DNA of 64,000 bases from Climacteris rufus. Taxonomy: Eukaryota > Chordata > Aves > Passeriformes > Climacteridae. The notes beneath the pieces are model-generated. The model was given only the letters and a program-made list of their open reading frames with translations. It was not told the origin of the DNA and searched no databases. Positions 50,501-60,585 of the stretch are shown here, piece after piece; position 1 is the stretch's first letter; each line of letters opens with the position of its first letter. The stretch covers positions 1,424,811 to 1,488,810 of the forward strand of contig VZRZ01001998.1 in assembly GCA_013398175.1 (NCBI GenBank), in the 5' to 3' direction. Made by a program: the position numbers and the translations under genes.

Positions 50501-53384
50501 TTGTTTCAGTGCATGAGCTCTCTGTAATAAGGGTTTATGTATTTTGTATTTTTTCAGAGTATTTTAAGTCCCCTAATAGTTTAAACTACCTGTATAATAT
50601 TTCAAATGTTCCCTCAAATATCTTTATATGTGAATATATTGAATATTTAGATACATTACTTGTATTAAAATCCATACACTTGTGTAATTGACCATGTATG
50701 ATGTTTACTGGAGTGCTGGATTGTCAGGGTGGATGTAGACTTTGGCACTTGAAATATCCATCAACTCTTAAGAGCTTCCAAAAACCGGCAGTCTTTCCAA
50801 GTTCTCAGCACAATTAAGCAGTGCTGGCATTTTGACTGTGGTTTCAAAGAGCACCTTTGTTTGCTGAAGCAAAATAATATTTCTTGGTTTTCTTTGGATT
50901 GTCCACAGGAGAAGATAGATCATACGGCAGTTGGGATTAGCGTTAGTTACACAATATTGCGCAAATGTAGGTCCACAAATAGTCCTTTCCAGCCATTTGC
51001 ATGTTCACCTTCATCTGCAACTAAATGTCTTGACCAGAACATGCTAAATTGCTGCTTTTCTGTTCCAGTTTGTTGGAAGGGAGTGGCCCTAGTCTTTGCT
51101 GTTTAAGATGGATGGTTCACTTGTTCACAGGAGGAGAAAAAAATTCCAATCATTCTGCACCACTGGAGTCTGGCATGAGCTGCTGAGAAAAAGGGGGATA
51201 AATGCCATCAGAAAAAAGGCAGATGTGAGGGTGCTTTTCACTGTAGAATCTTACTAAAACAAGTGGCTAAAATGCTCAAAATGACAACCTAAAACTCATA
51301 CAACTTAGAATTTGCTTTGTTTTAAATAACTATTATGAACAATTTATCACAACTGAAAAATACTACTTTTTCCAAACCCTTTACATATTGAATTCATTGT
51401 CATAGCAGTCTCAAGGTATGTAATTCTTTATATTCTTATCATTAGGTGGGGTTTTTTTCATTGTTTGGAGATTACATGTTTTGATTACATGTTAAGTACT
51501 GAAATGAAATTATTTTGGATTAGTTGCTGCCATAAATAAATTTAAAAATCAATTCCAGGGCAGCATAACTTTTTCCATTTTCCTTGCTTCTTGTGGAGAA
51601 TGCTCAGAGGGTGTAAGTGAGTGGTTTGGGCAAAAAAATGAAGAATTTATATTAAACATTAAGACAGGCTTTCATCTGGACTTCTTGGCTGTACCCACGA
51701 TTTTGTAAGTGACTTGTGGAAAGCTGTATCTGTTTTCTGTGGCTGAAGTTGTTCTCTGCAGAAAAGGAGGAAGGAAGCAATAATTTTAACTCTTTTATTA
51801 AAGTGCTAGCTACTCTGCTCCTGATGAGACGTGATTATGAATGCTTTTGTATAATTCACCAGTGCAGTCCAAGGATTAAATCTTGATCAAAGTGGACTCA
51901 ATTTGTATGTGGGATAAGCATTTTAATTATGTGAAAATACAACTTCAGGGTTGCCATGTCCCCTGTCACTATGGGACAGCATTTTCTTAATCATCCTCCT
52001 CCTTCTCTTTATCTATTTGAAGTTGCACTTCTGTAGCCTGATTTACAATGAAATATTTTGCAGTTGGCTGTGTCTCAACCAGAAGAGGAAAGGTTTGGAT
52101 CTTGGGTTAGTGTCTTCCCAAGGAGTACCAGTATGTCTGTCTGGGAGGAAACCCTCAAACAAACTAAATCTGATTTTGCTGGTTTTTTTCTGGTTTTCAT
52201 TGTTCTACTGAATGTAGTGATTGTTACTTCTTCTATGTGGAAGTCTTCTGCCACGTGCCGTTGCTAAGAAACAGGGCTGTTGTAAGTGATCCAAATAAAA
52301 GAACAAATTCGTACTAAATCCACTATTAAAAAGAAGGGCTATCTGCATGATATCAGAATTTTTGTTTCATGAAATACCCCAGTCATCATTAACTTACCTT
52401 GTATATGTTCTCGACACACCAGTAGATGAAGTTTGTAATGTTGAGTGTTTGGAAGAAGATCCCAACTGAATCCATTTGAATGAACCCTCCAGTTGAAAGG
52501 CCCCTGACACTTAAAGAGCTTAAATCTCTCTGCTGGGGAAACAAAGCCTTGTGTGGCAGTTACAGAGTACTAGAACTCTGTGAATAATGGAGTCATCTGG
52601 TTTCTTGGCTGAAGCAAAATAAAGGAAAATAGTTCAAAATGACCTGAGCCTTGAGAAGCGTGGAGAAGGTGATATTTAAAATAAACCCAAAAATATTTCG
52701 GCTCAGGTTGAAAGATTTGAATTTTTTTTTTCCAAATTAAAAAAAACCTCCATGCCACAACAAAATAACACAAAGAGAAATCAGCACATGATGAAAAGTT
52801 AGGAAATATCTTTTTAAGGTAAAGCTCCTTGACAGATTTGTCATCAATTAATAAATAAAAAAATTATTTAATGTGAAATTAATTTCTAATTAAATAAGTA
52901 CTACCATGAAACATCATCTGAATAAGGGAGAAGGCCTGGTTCTTAAAAATCTTCCAAATGCTCACTCTCAAATCCTCACATTGTGGCTTAGCATGTGGAT
53001 GGCAGCAATGCTTTTGGAGCCAAAAATGATGTCAGCAATTTGTACAGAGAGCTTGATGACAGAATTCCATCGTATTTTCTAAGCCATAGATGATAAATTA
53101 CATTATTCATATATTAATGGAATTTGGTAGCATTGCTATAAAGTATTTTTGAAAGCTTTTTTGCTTTAATTTATGTTTGACTTTGAGTGAGCCTGAACTG
53201 TGTGTAGTGAAATGGAATAGAGTACGTACGGATGAAACTAATTAAATACTATCTGTTGCTCTTCATTTTGAAGCCCTGATTTTAGCTTGCTGTCTCAACT
53301 TTGATTATTAAAATACGTATGGTAGTTCTCACCCCACGTTACCTGTGAGTGTTACTAATTAGGTGTCAGGATGTCAGTGATTAA
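47564..53384. other. AT-rich unique DNA
   Basis: Nothing is annotated with confidence. A nearly exact 21-base direct repeat lies at 49882-49923 (TGCAGTATAGATGATAACAC and its variant). A minus-strand donor at 52397 (AAG followed by GTAAGTTA) closes a short open segment that starts M-D-S-V-G-I-F-F-Q, but I found no convincing acceptor for it. Confidence 0.45.
49882..49923. repeat. 21-bp tandem direct repeat, two copies
   Basis: TGCAGTATAGATGATAACAC(T) is followed directly by TGCAGTGTAGATGATAAAAA(G), with three differences. It is a small local duplication, older than the 29-bp duplication at 10258. Confidence 0.85.
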
Positions 53385-53730
53385 TGTAAAATCATGAATA
53401 AATTACAAATAAAAGCCATACACATGTACAGAGCCATTTAACTATTTAGAATGCTCTGCAGCCCAAAGTACACCAGTGATAACCACTTCTGACCTTTGAG
53501 TTGGAGCTTCATTTGCCTGGAATTCTACTGATTGATTAAACGGTTGATAATAGTCAAGTCAGAGTGACAACGGAAAGCTCTTTGGTCACAACAATGCAAA
53601 AGATAATCTCCATCTGTCATTATTCAACAGATTTTATATACTTTCTAGTCCTGTGACTATTTGACATTCATCATTTGCATAACAGAGGAAAATATAATTA
53701 AGGCCGTAGTCCCAAATACTGATCAAAATT
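53385..53730. other. Enhancer-like stretch, possible conserved non-coding element
   Basis: About 350 bases without simple repeats that contain many plausible transcription-factor-like words in mixed composition. Examples are GATTGATTAAACGGTTGATA, TTTGGTCACAACAATGCAAA, an octamer-like ATTTGCATAAC near 53674, and paired ATTA/TAAT cores. CpGs appear at AACGG and CAACGG despite general CpG depletion. It has no open frame. The texture fits a conserved regulatory element, which only an alignment could establish. Confidence 0.28.
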
Positions 53731-54534
53731 TAATAATGATGAACATAAACATGTAAACAGTAGAGTTAGGTCTTACAAAATTGTGCATTCTTGCTTAAAT
53801 GTGCCTACCTACCATTTTTTTGTGGGTTTTTTTTAATTTTTCATAGAAAGGAGGTTACAGACATCAAATTAAATGCAAGAAGAGATGGACAGAACACAAT
53901 TGTAATTATTTCTGGTATACCTGAATCAGAAGGAGTAACTTAGGGAAGAAACTGTCACCAGTGTTGAGGTAGATGCATCTCTGGGCTTTCTGAATGTCCT
54001 GCAGTGTTCTTAATCTGCATCCAAATGGACTGACAGTGACTGAAGCCTGGACAAATTGATGATTATTAACTGCAGGTAAGAGAATCCAGTCAGAGATGCA
54101 TATTCCTGTGCTGCTTAGGTAGTAGTGATGTTGTCTTGTCTACTTAGGTGCTCTGTAACTTTTGGGAGCACATATCTCATGTCATGATTGTTTTGAGAGC
54201 TTTGCCCTGAACTACTGTCTGTTGTTTCCACTTTGTCTCATCTATTCGTTATCAGAACTGTCATGGTTTTTCTCATCTTGGGAGTTGTGTTTTGGGTATT
54301 TTAAGAAAAGGGGAGATTTTGCTCAGAGACCAACCTAAAGAATTTTGATGCTTCTGTTTCTTTGAATGAGGGATTAAATTAAATCCAAAATAAAAACAAA
54401 AACACCCCTATTCCCTAAAGTCAGGAAATAAAATCCAATGCTTCTAAATACGCATTCTCTCCATACCCCAGCTGCTCCATAAAATTGGTTTTTTTTGTGT
54501 GTTTCAGTTTCTCTGTTTCTACCCAAATATAGTT
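53731..54534. other. AT-rich unique DNA
   Basis: A CAG-GTAAGAG donor-like site at 54074 follows a GTCCTGCAG acceptor-like site about 70 bases earlier. All frames between them carry stops, so no coding exon is inferred. Confidence 0.45.
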
Positions 54535-55080
54535 TCCCTGAGCAGATGCAGGGCTCTCCAGATCTGTGCCTTATGGCTGCTCTGCCATCCAGACTGCCTG
54601 TGCACTACAGGACCTGGGAACCCAGCCCAGAACTTCCAAGCTTCCAGCTCTGCAGCAGGGAAGCCCCAAGAGTCCTGGATTCAACCCACAGTTCCAAGGT
54701 TTCCAGATTCTGTAATGCCAACAGAGTAAAGGATGTTGCAATGGCTCCCCAGGCTCTTTGGCCTCCTGGTTCCAGAACAGAGAACTTGGGAAGCAGGACT
54801 AGATCAAGACTGATCTGATGATGTGAGATAGTGAAAACTTTGGTATCAGGTGAGGGTATTGAATACCTGTTTCCTGAATTCGGTTCTACTCTGGAGGCCC
54901 AACAGCTTCTGTGGTTCTGCCCTTCAGTGTCCTTCAGTCTCATGGCCGGGGTGCTACACAACAGAGTGGCTGCATAGGTCCAGTTCTCTCCATCACCCTG
55001 ACCAGAGCTGTGTCCAGTGGTGCTACAGCCCCCTTGTAACCCAAAAACAGGGCTGGGGAGGTAAGGGAGGCCTTGTGTAT
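54535..55080. other. GC-richer block of unknown nature
   Basis: About 550 bases are clearly GC-richer than the flanks, with several overlapping open frames up to 118 codons on the minus strand (54605-54961) and 107 on the plus strand. Multiple open frames in different phases mostly reflect fewer stops at higher GC. Phrases such as CCAGCTCTGCAGCAGGGAAG and GGTTCCAGAACAGAGAACTT suggest an interspersed repeat or LTR that I cannot name. No splice-bounded exon is convincing. Confidence 0.4.
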
Positions 55081-56398
55081 TCTAGTACACCTCATTCACC
55101 ACTATACCTTTATAGAGCTTTTTGTCAGATTCATGCAGGATCAATGTTGGAGCATCATGGTTTTTTTTCTTAAAAAAGCAGACTTCCCAGCACCACAGAA
55201 CTCTTGCCATTTACCAGATCTAATGTGTAGATTTTCTACACATTTGGTCATTTAGCAGAACTATAGAGAGATTTGAAATAAGTAACAGAAGGAAATTGAA
55301 ATAAATTTTCATTACAGATGTGTCTGAAATTTAAAATCCAAGATGAATGGATTTCATTAGCTCTGGACACTTTGGTTTTCCTATAATTCAAACATGTCAG
55401 CTTTACAACATGCAGGCCCTTGGGCCATCATTTGAAGTGAGTCATCTTTATTTTACATGTTTAAACTGGGCATATATTCTGAGGTTTGTGATATTCTGTA
55501 AAATCTGACAGATTGTGACTGGGAGTTGTATTTTCATACCTGTAAATAAACAAAGAATTGTTTTACAACATTCCAGTAAGTCTATTTTATGATCAGTCAT
55601 GAAAAAGCTCAGAGAACCATTTTTGGAACAGGCAGTGGATCTGCATTATTATGCTTTCAGTTAAGGTAATGGGAATTCAATAGAGTCCTGTCTGGATATA
55701 TCCTACCAATGGTGCAATAAGGATCAATTTGATAGGCCTTAATTACTTTAGTGCTCATCTGGTGAATTTTTTATTGTGAATCATGTATTACAGATTTAGT
55801 ACATAGGTGCTAACCCAGATATCTTTCCACTGTCAGACTTTTAAATAGAGCTACAGCACAGAAAGTGCATCCAGAAACACGGAGTGGAAAGAGACACATG
55901 ACATTTGTGGGATCTTTTTGGTCAGGGCATGCCCACTTGGGATAATTTACTTTTTCTTCCTTCAGGTTTATGTTACAAGTTATTTCCTTTAAGAGGAAAA
56001 GGCTTGCACCATATTTCAGTATTGATGTGAATCTGAAAATGTATGAAATAAATGAAGACATCAGCCAGGGGCCAATTGCATTTCACACAATCAAATTATA
56101 CTAAGATGACCTGAACTTCGCATTCAGAAATGATACTGAAATCACATTGGTGAGAATATCTGATTTGCTTTATAAAAGACTGTTCAGAAAAAGACAAGAT
56201 AAATTGTTAATTTTATACAGCTGTATAGACAAATTAAAGCAATAGATTCTAGGGTGCTGGAAAATCATCCTTGCTCTTTGGCTTCTGTCCATGTATATTC
56301 TTTGAGATCTTGTTTATACTGGGGATTTGCTTTCATTTCAATCAAGGACAAGCTGCTGTTAGAATAGCTAATCTCTTGTAAATGCCAGCCAGTGTAGG
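55081..56398. other. AT-rich unique DNA
   Basis: No repeat, exon or RNA gene was recognised in this stretch. Confidence 0.5.
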
Positions 56399-56840
56399 GT
56401 GTCCCATTACCAGTGTGTCCTCACTCCTGTGGTCTCAGGGAGCAGGCATTTGAGCCAGTCCAAGTAACAAACTTCATTACCTGCACTGACACTGGGGTCA
56501 GCGTGGGGATATGAACTGGGGGGAAATGTTGCTGCTCATCACTGCTCTGTGCCTGCTCTGCCCTGGACGTGAGTCCCCCCTCTCCCGTGCTGCTCCCCAG
56601 CTGGGACACACACAGCTGGGGGGGCAAATCCTGCCATGGGGCAGGGTGATGGCAGTGAGAACTGGGGTGCTTGGAAGGCCCAGCTGCAAGTAGGACTGTT
56701 TATCTAACCTGGTGCAAAAGTGCCTGTTGCAAGCAACCCCCTGGCTGACTGCTCTTAGCTCTGGTACCTGGCAAGGTTCTTGCCAATAAAGGCTTTGTAG
56801 AGACAGAAAAGAAACCTGTTGCTACTGCCTGTGTCTGTAT
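56399..56840 (+). mobile_element. Possible solo LTR of an endogenous retrovirus
   Basis: A GC-rich block of about 440 bases, an LTR-like size, begins near TGTCCCATTACC. Its right part looks like an LTR polyadenylation region: GGCAAGGTTCTTGCC, an AATAAA at 56785-56790, GGCTTTGTAG, then GAAACCTGTTGCTACTGCCT. An imperfect internal repeat of AGCTGGGACACACACAGCTG type lies near 56600. I see no second copy of the block, no primer-binding site and no retroviral coding sequence, so if it is an LTR it is solitary. The exact ends and family are uncertain, and no target-site duplication was found by eye. Confidence 0.35.
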
Positions 56841-59800
56841 TTTAAAGAATGAACAACTGCGAGCAAATAATGACATGGTTCTCATGTGATATCTCTTGTC
56901 TGTTTGCAGAGCAGAATGCCAAGCTTTTGAAAAGGACACTTTCATCGTCTCTGTTAAGGACTAACATATTCAAAGTCATGAGCTTGTACAGAAGCTTCTG
57001 ATAGAAGAATTCATTTTGCTGTGTTCATGCTTTTCGGTTTTAAAATGATTCTTTCCTCATTGCCAAAAAGCATGAATAACAGCTTGAAATGCTGGAACCA
57101 AAGAACAGCTAACTTTGAGGAGGTACATAATGTTTTAATTCTCCTGGTTCAGGTATATAACACAAGCTTCCCTGGAGGAGTGTTTTTCCTTGTTAACTCG
57201 TTTATAAGATAACTGAGGCTACAGGTGTTCAACTTTAATAAGGCATTAGTGAACAATTATATAAGACACTAAAAATAAAACTAGAGTCTTTGCATGAAGA
57301 AAATCAACACTGAGGGACAAAATAATTAACAGCAACGCTGCACAATCAAACACGGGAGAAGATTTTTAGAAACTAAAATTATTGGATAATAACTTAAAGT
57401 ATACAGAAAGGATGATATTGAAAGAAGAAAAGAAAGCTATATTTTTATGTGCAAGATATGAAAAGACACCAATAATATATAAAAGAATAACTGGTGCTAA
57501 CACTACTAATAAAATAATTTTCTGTTTGAATTAAAGTGTTCTTTAAAATATTGTTTTAAAATAGCGAAGAGCCAGCTTTCCACTAACATGTAATGCTGTA
57601 TTCCCTTGATTTATGAAATCTCATTTAAATTGCAAACCACTGGCTCTTCTGTGTTTGTACCTTAGCACTGTATAATGCTGCAGACAGCTCAAATAGCCAC
57701 ATTGCTGAGAGAAAGAGGAAATTAGATGTATTAAACCTGAAGAATCAGTGACATTCAAATAATGGTTTTGCTCTTGTATTTCTCATTTGTTAGAAGGAGT
57801 TCCTAATAAAAATTCTAATGTGTCTTAGCTTTGGAAACAATGATCTGTTCTATTACCCTCAACGGAACAAATTTAGGACAGAGGTTCTGACACTTTCTTA
57901 ATTATAAGAAGATATTTGGTGAAGTGCTTGGCTCCCATTTGTCTTCATCTGAACTTACCTTTTTACTCTTCACAATGAGCAATGGTAAATTGGACCAGTA
58001 CTCCTCTCTCATATGGAATTCCTTTTAGCATTTGTTTGGTAGTGATATGAAGTTGAGACAGGGGGAGGTGGGAACTTTGACAGTTTAATGTCACAGGAGT
58101 GCAGGTCCTTCCACCTTCAGCACAACTTGTCTTCATAAGGCACTAAATATCATTGTAAGGTCATCCACAAATACCACACCTGAGATCACATCAGATGCTG
58201 TATCTCAGCAGTTCATTCACGGGGATATAGTCAGGGAACAAAGAGAGTGTAAGTGGCTGATCACCTCCCTGTTTGATGTTCTCAGGCAAAGTTAAGGGCT
58301 GTACAACCGAGGCATGAGTTGTGCAAGAAGACTGAAACACTCCAACTGTGCACATGGCTTTGAAAACACGAAATGAGTCACTGTAAGGAGTCATTGTCCA
58401 GAGTCGTGACTGCAGCCTGCAGCTGTGGAAACACCTCTGCAGCACTGCCAGCAAAAGGGATCATTTCAAATTAGAAAGCACTGCAGTTTCAGATGAGTGA
58501 ACAAGTGGAATATTTGCTCTGTTTCTTAGTCATTCCCAGCAAAATAGAGAAAAAATGGTTATCTTGATAGATTTGTAAGAACTGCTGATGTCTGACTGAA
58601 TGTTTGTGTATTCTTACAACAGACGCAAAATGTGGCCCAAGCCTTTCAGTTATTAATTGGAGTAAATTCTGACAAATTTTGATGGCTTACTTCTGGTTTT
58701 TAGCATTGTCACTTCTTTCAATGCAGGTATTTATTTTATCCCTCTATCGATATTTATGTACATAAATATAGACGTATTTACATAAGTAAACATATAAATA
58801 TACATGTGTTTATGAACAGAAGTTTCTCTTTCTGATTTTGCAGGATGTGCACCTACCTTTTGTTAACACTAGAGATAATATGGTAGTAAAACTTTTTCAT
58901 TAAAAAAATGTTTCAGGATGGAATTGGGTCACTTTTTTTTTTTTGCATAAGTCTGTTTCAAAGACTTTCAAACTTATAAATATTTGCTGGCTGTACTTGT
59001 CTCTTTTTGATAAAGTAGGAATAACTGTTTTCCTTGAAATCTGCTTGTGGTTTTTGTTGTTGCTGTTTAATTTCTTAACTGAGCAAGCTAAATTTTCAGA
59101 ATGAACACAGGAAATTTTGTTGTAAGGTATTTGAAATCTCACATCTAATTCCATTTCTAGATATGCAATTTCATTACAAAAACAGAATATATTTTTATTT
59201 TTTTTCTCTGTACCTTCCTGAAAGTTCATTAAATGCTTATATATCTTCTAGGGTTATTAATAGTTTGGTATTACTACCTGTAATTCATAGCAAACTGAGA
59301 AAAAAAATCAAGCAACATGAAATAAATGTGAGAAGCCAAGGGTACACAAGTATTTTTAAAAGATAGCTTTAGGTTTGAAGGAATGTCTAGAATAATTACA
59401 TTACACTGAAAATAAAAAAAGCAATCGGGCAGTTGTTAATTATGTTGTGATCCCCTCCTCTTCCGTAAAGCATGGATTTCTGTGGAATTCAGTTTTATGT
59501 TCTGTGGGTTTTATTTGTTTCTTCATTACTGTAAAACCTCAACTGTTTCTGCTGCATGGGAGAAGGGTCTTAAACCCATGCTCCCATTAAGAACCTGAAG
59601 TTGTAATTGTGTTTGATCAGTTTATACCTGAATATATTTTTCCATGGGATGTTAATGCATTAATATATATTCCTTTCTGGTTGTCCTTTAATTTTCATTA
59701 GGCTTCTATCTATTAAATTATTTATATTATAAATTTGTATTAAGTATATGCATTTCGTGGCGTGAACATAGTTAACAATTCTGAACATTTTTGAATTTCT

Positions 59801-60382
59801 TACTTGTGTGTTTCTGCTTACTGCAATTAGACCTTGCTGTAGCTAATGAAACATATGTGATTTGTTTGTTTATGCCTGAGGACTGAATTTCCTACTGAAT
59901 AATGCAAAAACATATGCAAGGACAAGTATAGCAAGTGGAATTAAGAATGTGTGCATAGACGATATGTGAGCAAAGTCAATTGAAAGAGGTGTTAAAGCTT
60001 TGGTCCTACCTGCTCAGTCCAAGTGTAAACATGTTATATCATACAGATTTTTACCTCAAACAGAATTAAAAACAATTGGAAGAGTTCAGATGTTGATGTG
60101 CTATTTGGTAGAATATATCTCTTTGCTTCCCTGCCCTGTGTTGTGCTGACAGATTCTGAGCAGAGTTGTCTCTATACATCCATCTAGAAAAGACAGCAAA
60201 TGAACATCAACATTTCACTTTCAACTGCGATAATATGTGAAACCAGGGCTATAGCATAAATATTTTGCTAAAACCTATTCTGTGAGATCTCAAGGCATCT
60301 TCTTGTTTAGGAAAAAGCTGATATAATGCCACCCCAGATTAACAATTTGAATGTTTTTCCTGATGCATCTAATCATTACTAG
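56841..60382. other. AT-rich unique DNA with palindrome
   Basis: Contains a 20-bp palindrome at 58750-58769, a 10-bp inverted repeat (GAAGAGCCAG / CTGGCTCTTC) at 57566-57575 and 57640-57649 with a 64-base spacer, and a T run at 58933-58944. The 87-codon minus frame at 58191-58454 has no recognisable domain. Confidence 0.45.
58750..58769. repeat. 20-bp perfect palindrome
   Basis: ATATTTATGTACATAAATAT equals its reverse complement, centred on GTAC. It is followed within 50 bases by related but imperfect TATTTACATAAGTAAACATA, so the local sequence is a family of short ATAAAT/ATTTAT words. Confidence 0.9.
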
Positions 60383-60585
60383 TCATAGAATCATGGAATG
60401 GTTTGGGTTGGAAGGGACCCTAAAATCACCTAGCTCCACCCTCTGCATGAGCAGGGAGACCTTCTACTAGACCAGGATGCTCCAAGCCCCATCCAACGTG
60501 GCCTTGGACACTTCCAGGGATGGGGCATCCACAGCTTCTCTGAGCAGAAGCTGTTCTAGTGCCTCACCACCCTCACAGTCTAATC
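60383..60585 (-). mobile_element. CR1 LINE 3'-end copy, about 200 bp
   Basis: Starts with TCATAGAATCATGGAATGG, then GGTTGGAAGGGACCCTAAAA, CTAGCTCCACCCTCTGCATG, CTTCTACTAGACCAGGATGC, TCCAAGCCCCATCCAACGTG, CACTTCCAGGGATGGGGCAT and GTGCCTCACCACCCTCACAG, all in the order of the avian CR1 3' end read on the minus strand. A few indels lie in the TCTCTGAGCAGAAGCTG part. The conserved terminus indicates a fairly young copy. It carries no coding sequence. Confidence 0.95.

Noticed and set aside
54005..54075. Splice-like pair CCTGCAG ... CAG/GTAAGAG
   Set aside because: Each reading frame is interrupted by a stop within the segment.
56511..56693. 60-codon plus-strand frame beginning M-N-W-G-E-M-L-L-L-I-T-A-L-C, resembling a signal peptide
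   Set aside because: It lies within the GC-rich LTR-like block where frames on both strands are open, and nothing downstream continues as a secreted protein.
57566..57649. 10-bp inverted repeat with 64-base spacer, considered as a microRNA precursor
   Set aside because: Pairing does not extend beyond ten bases, so no plausible precursor stem forms.
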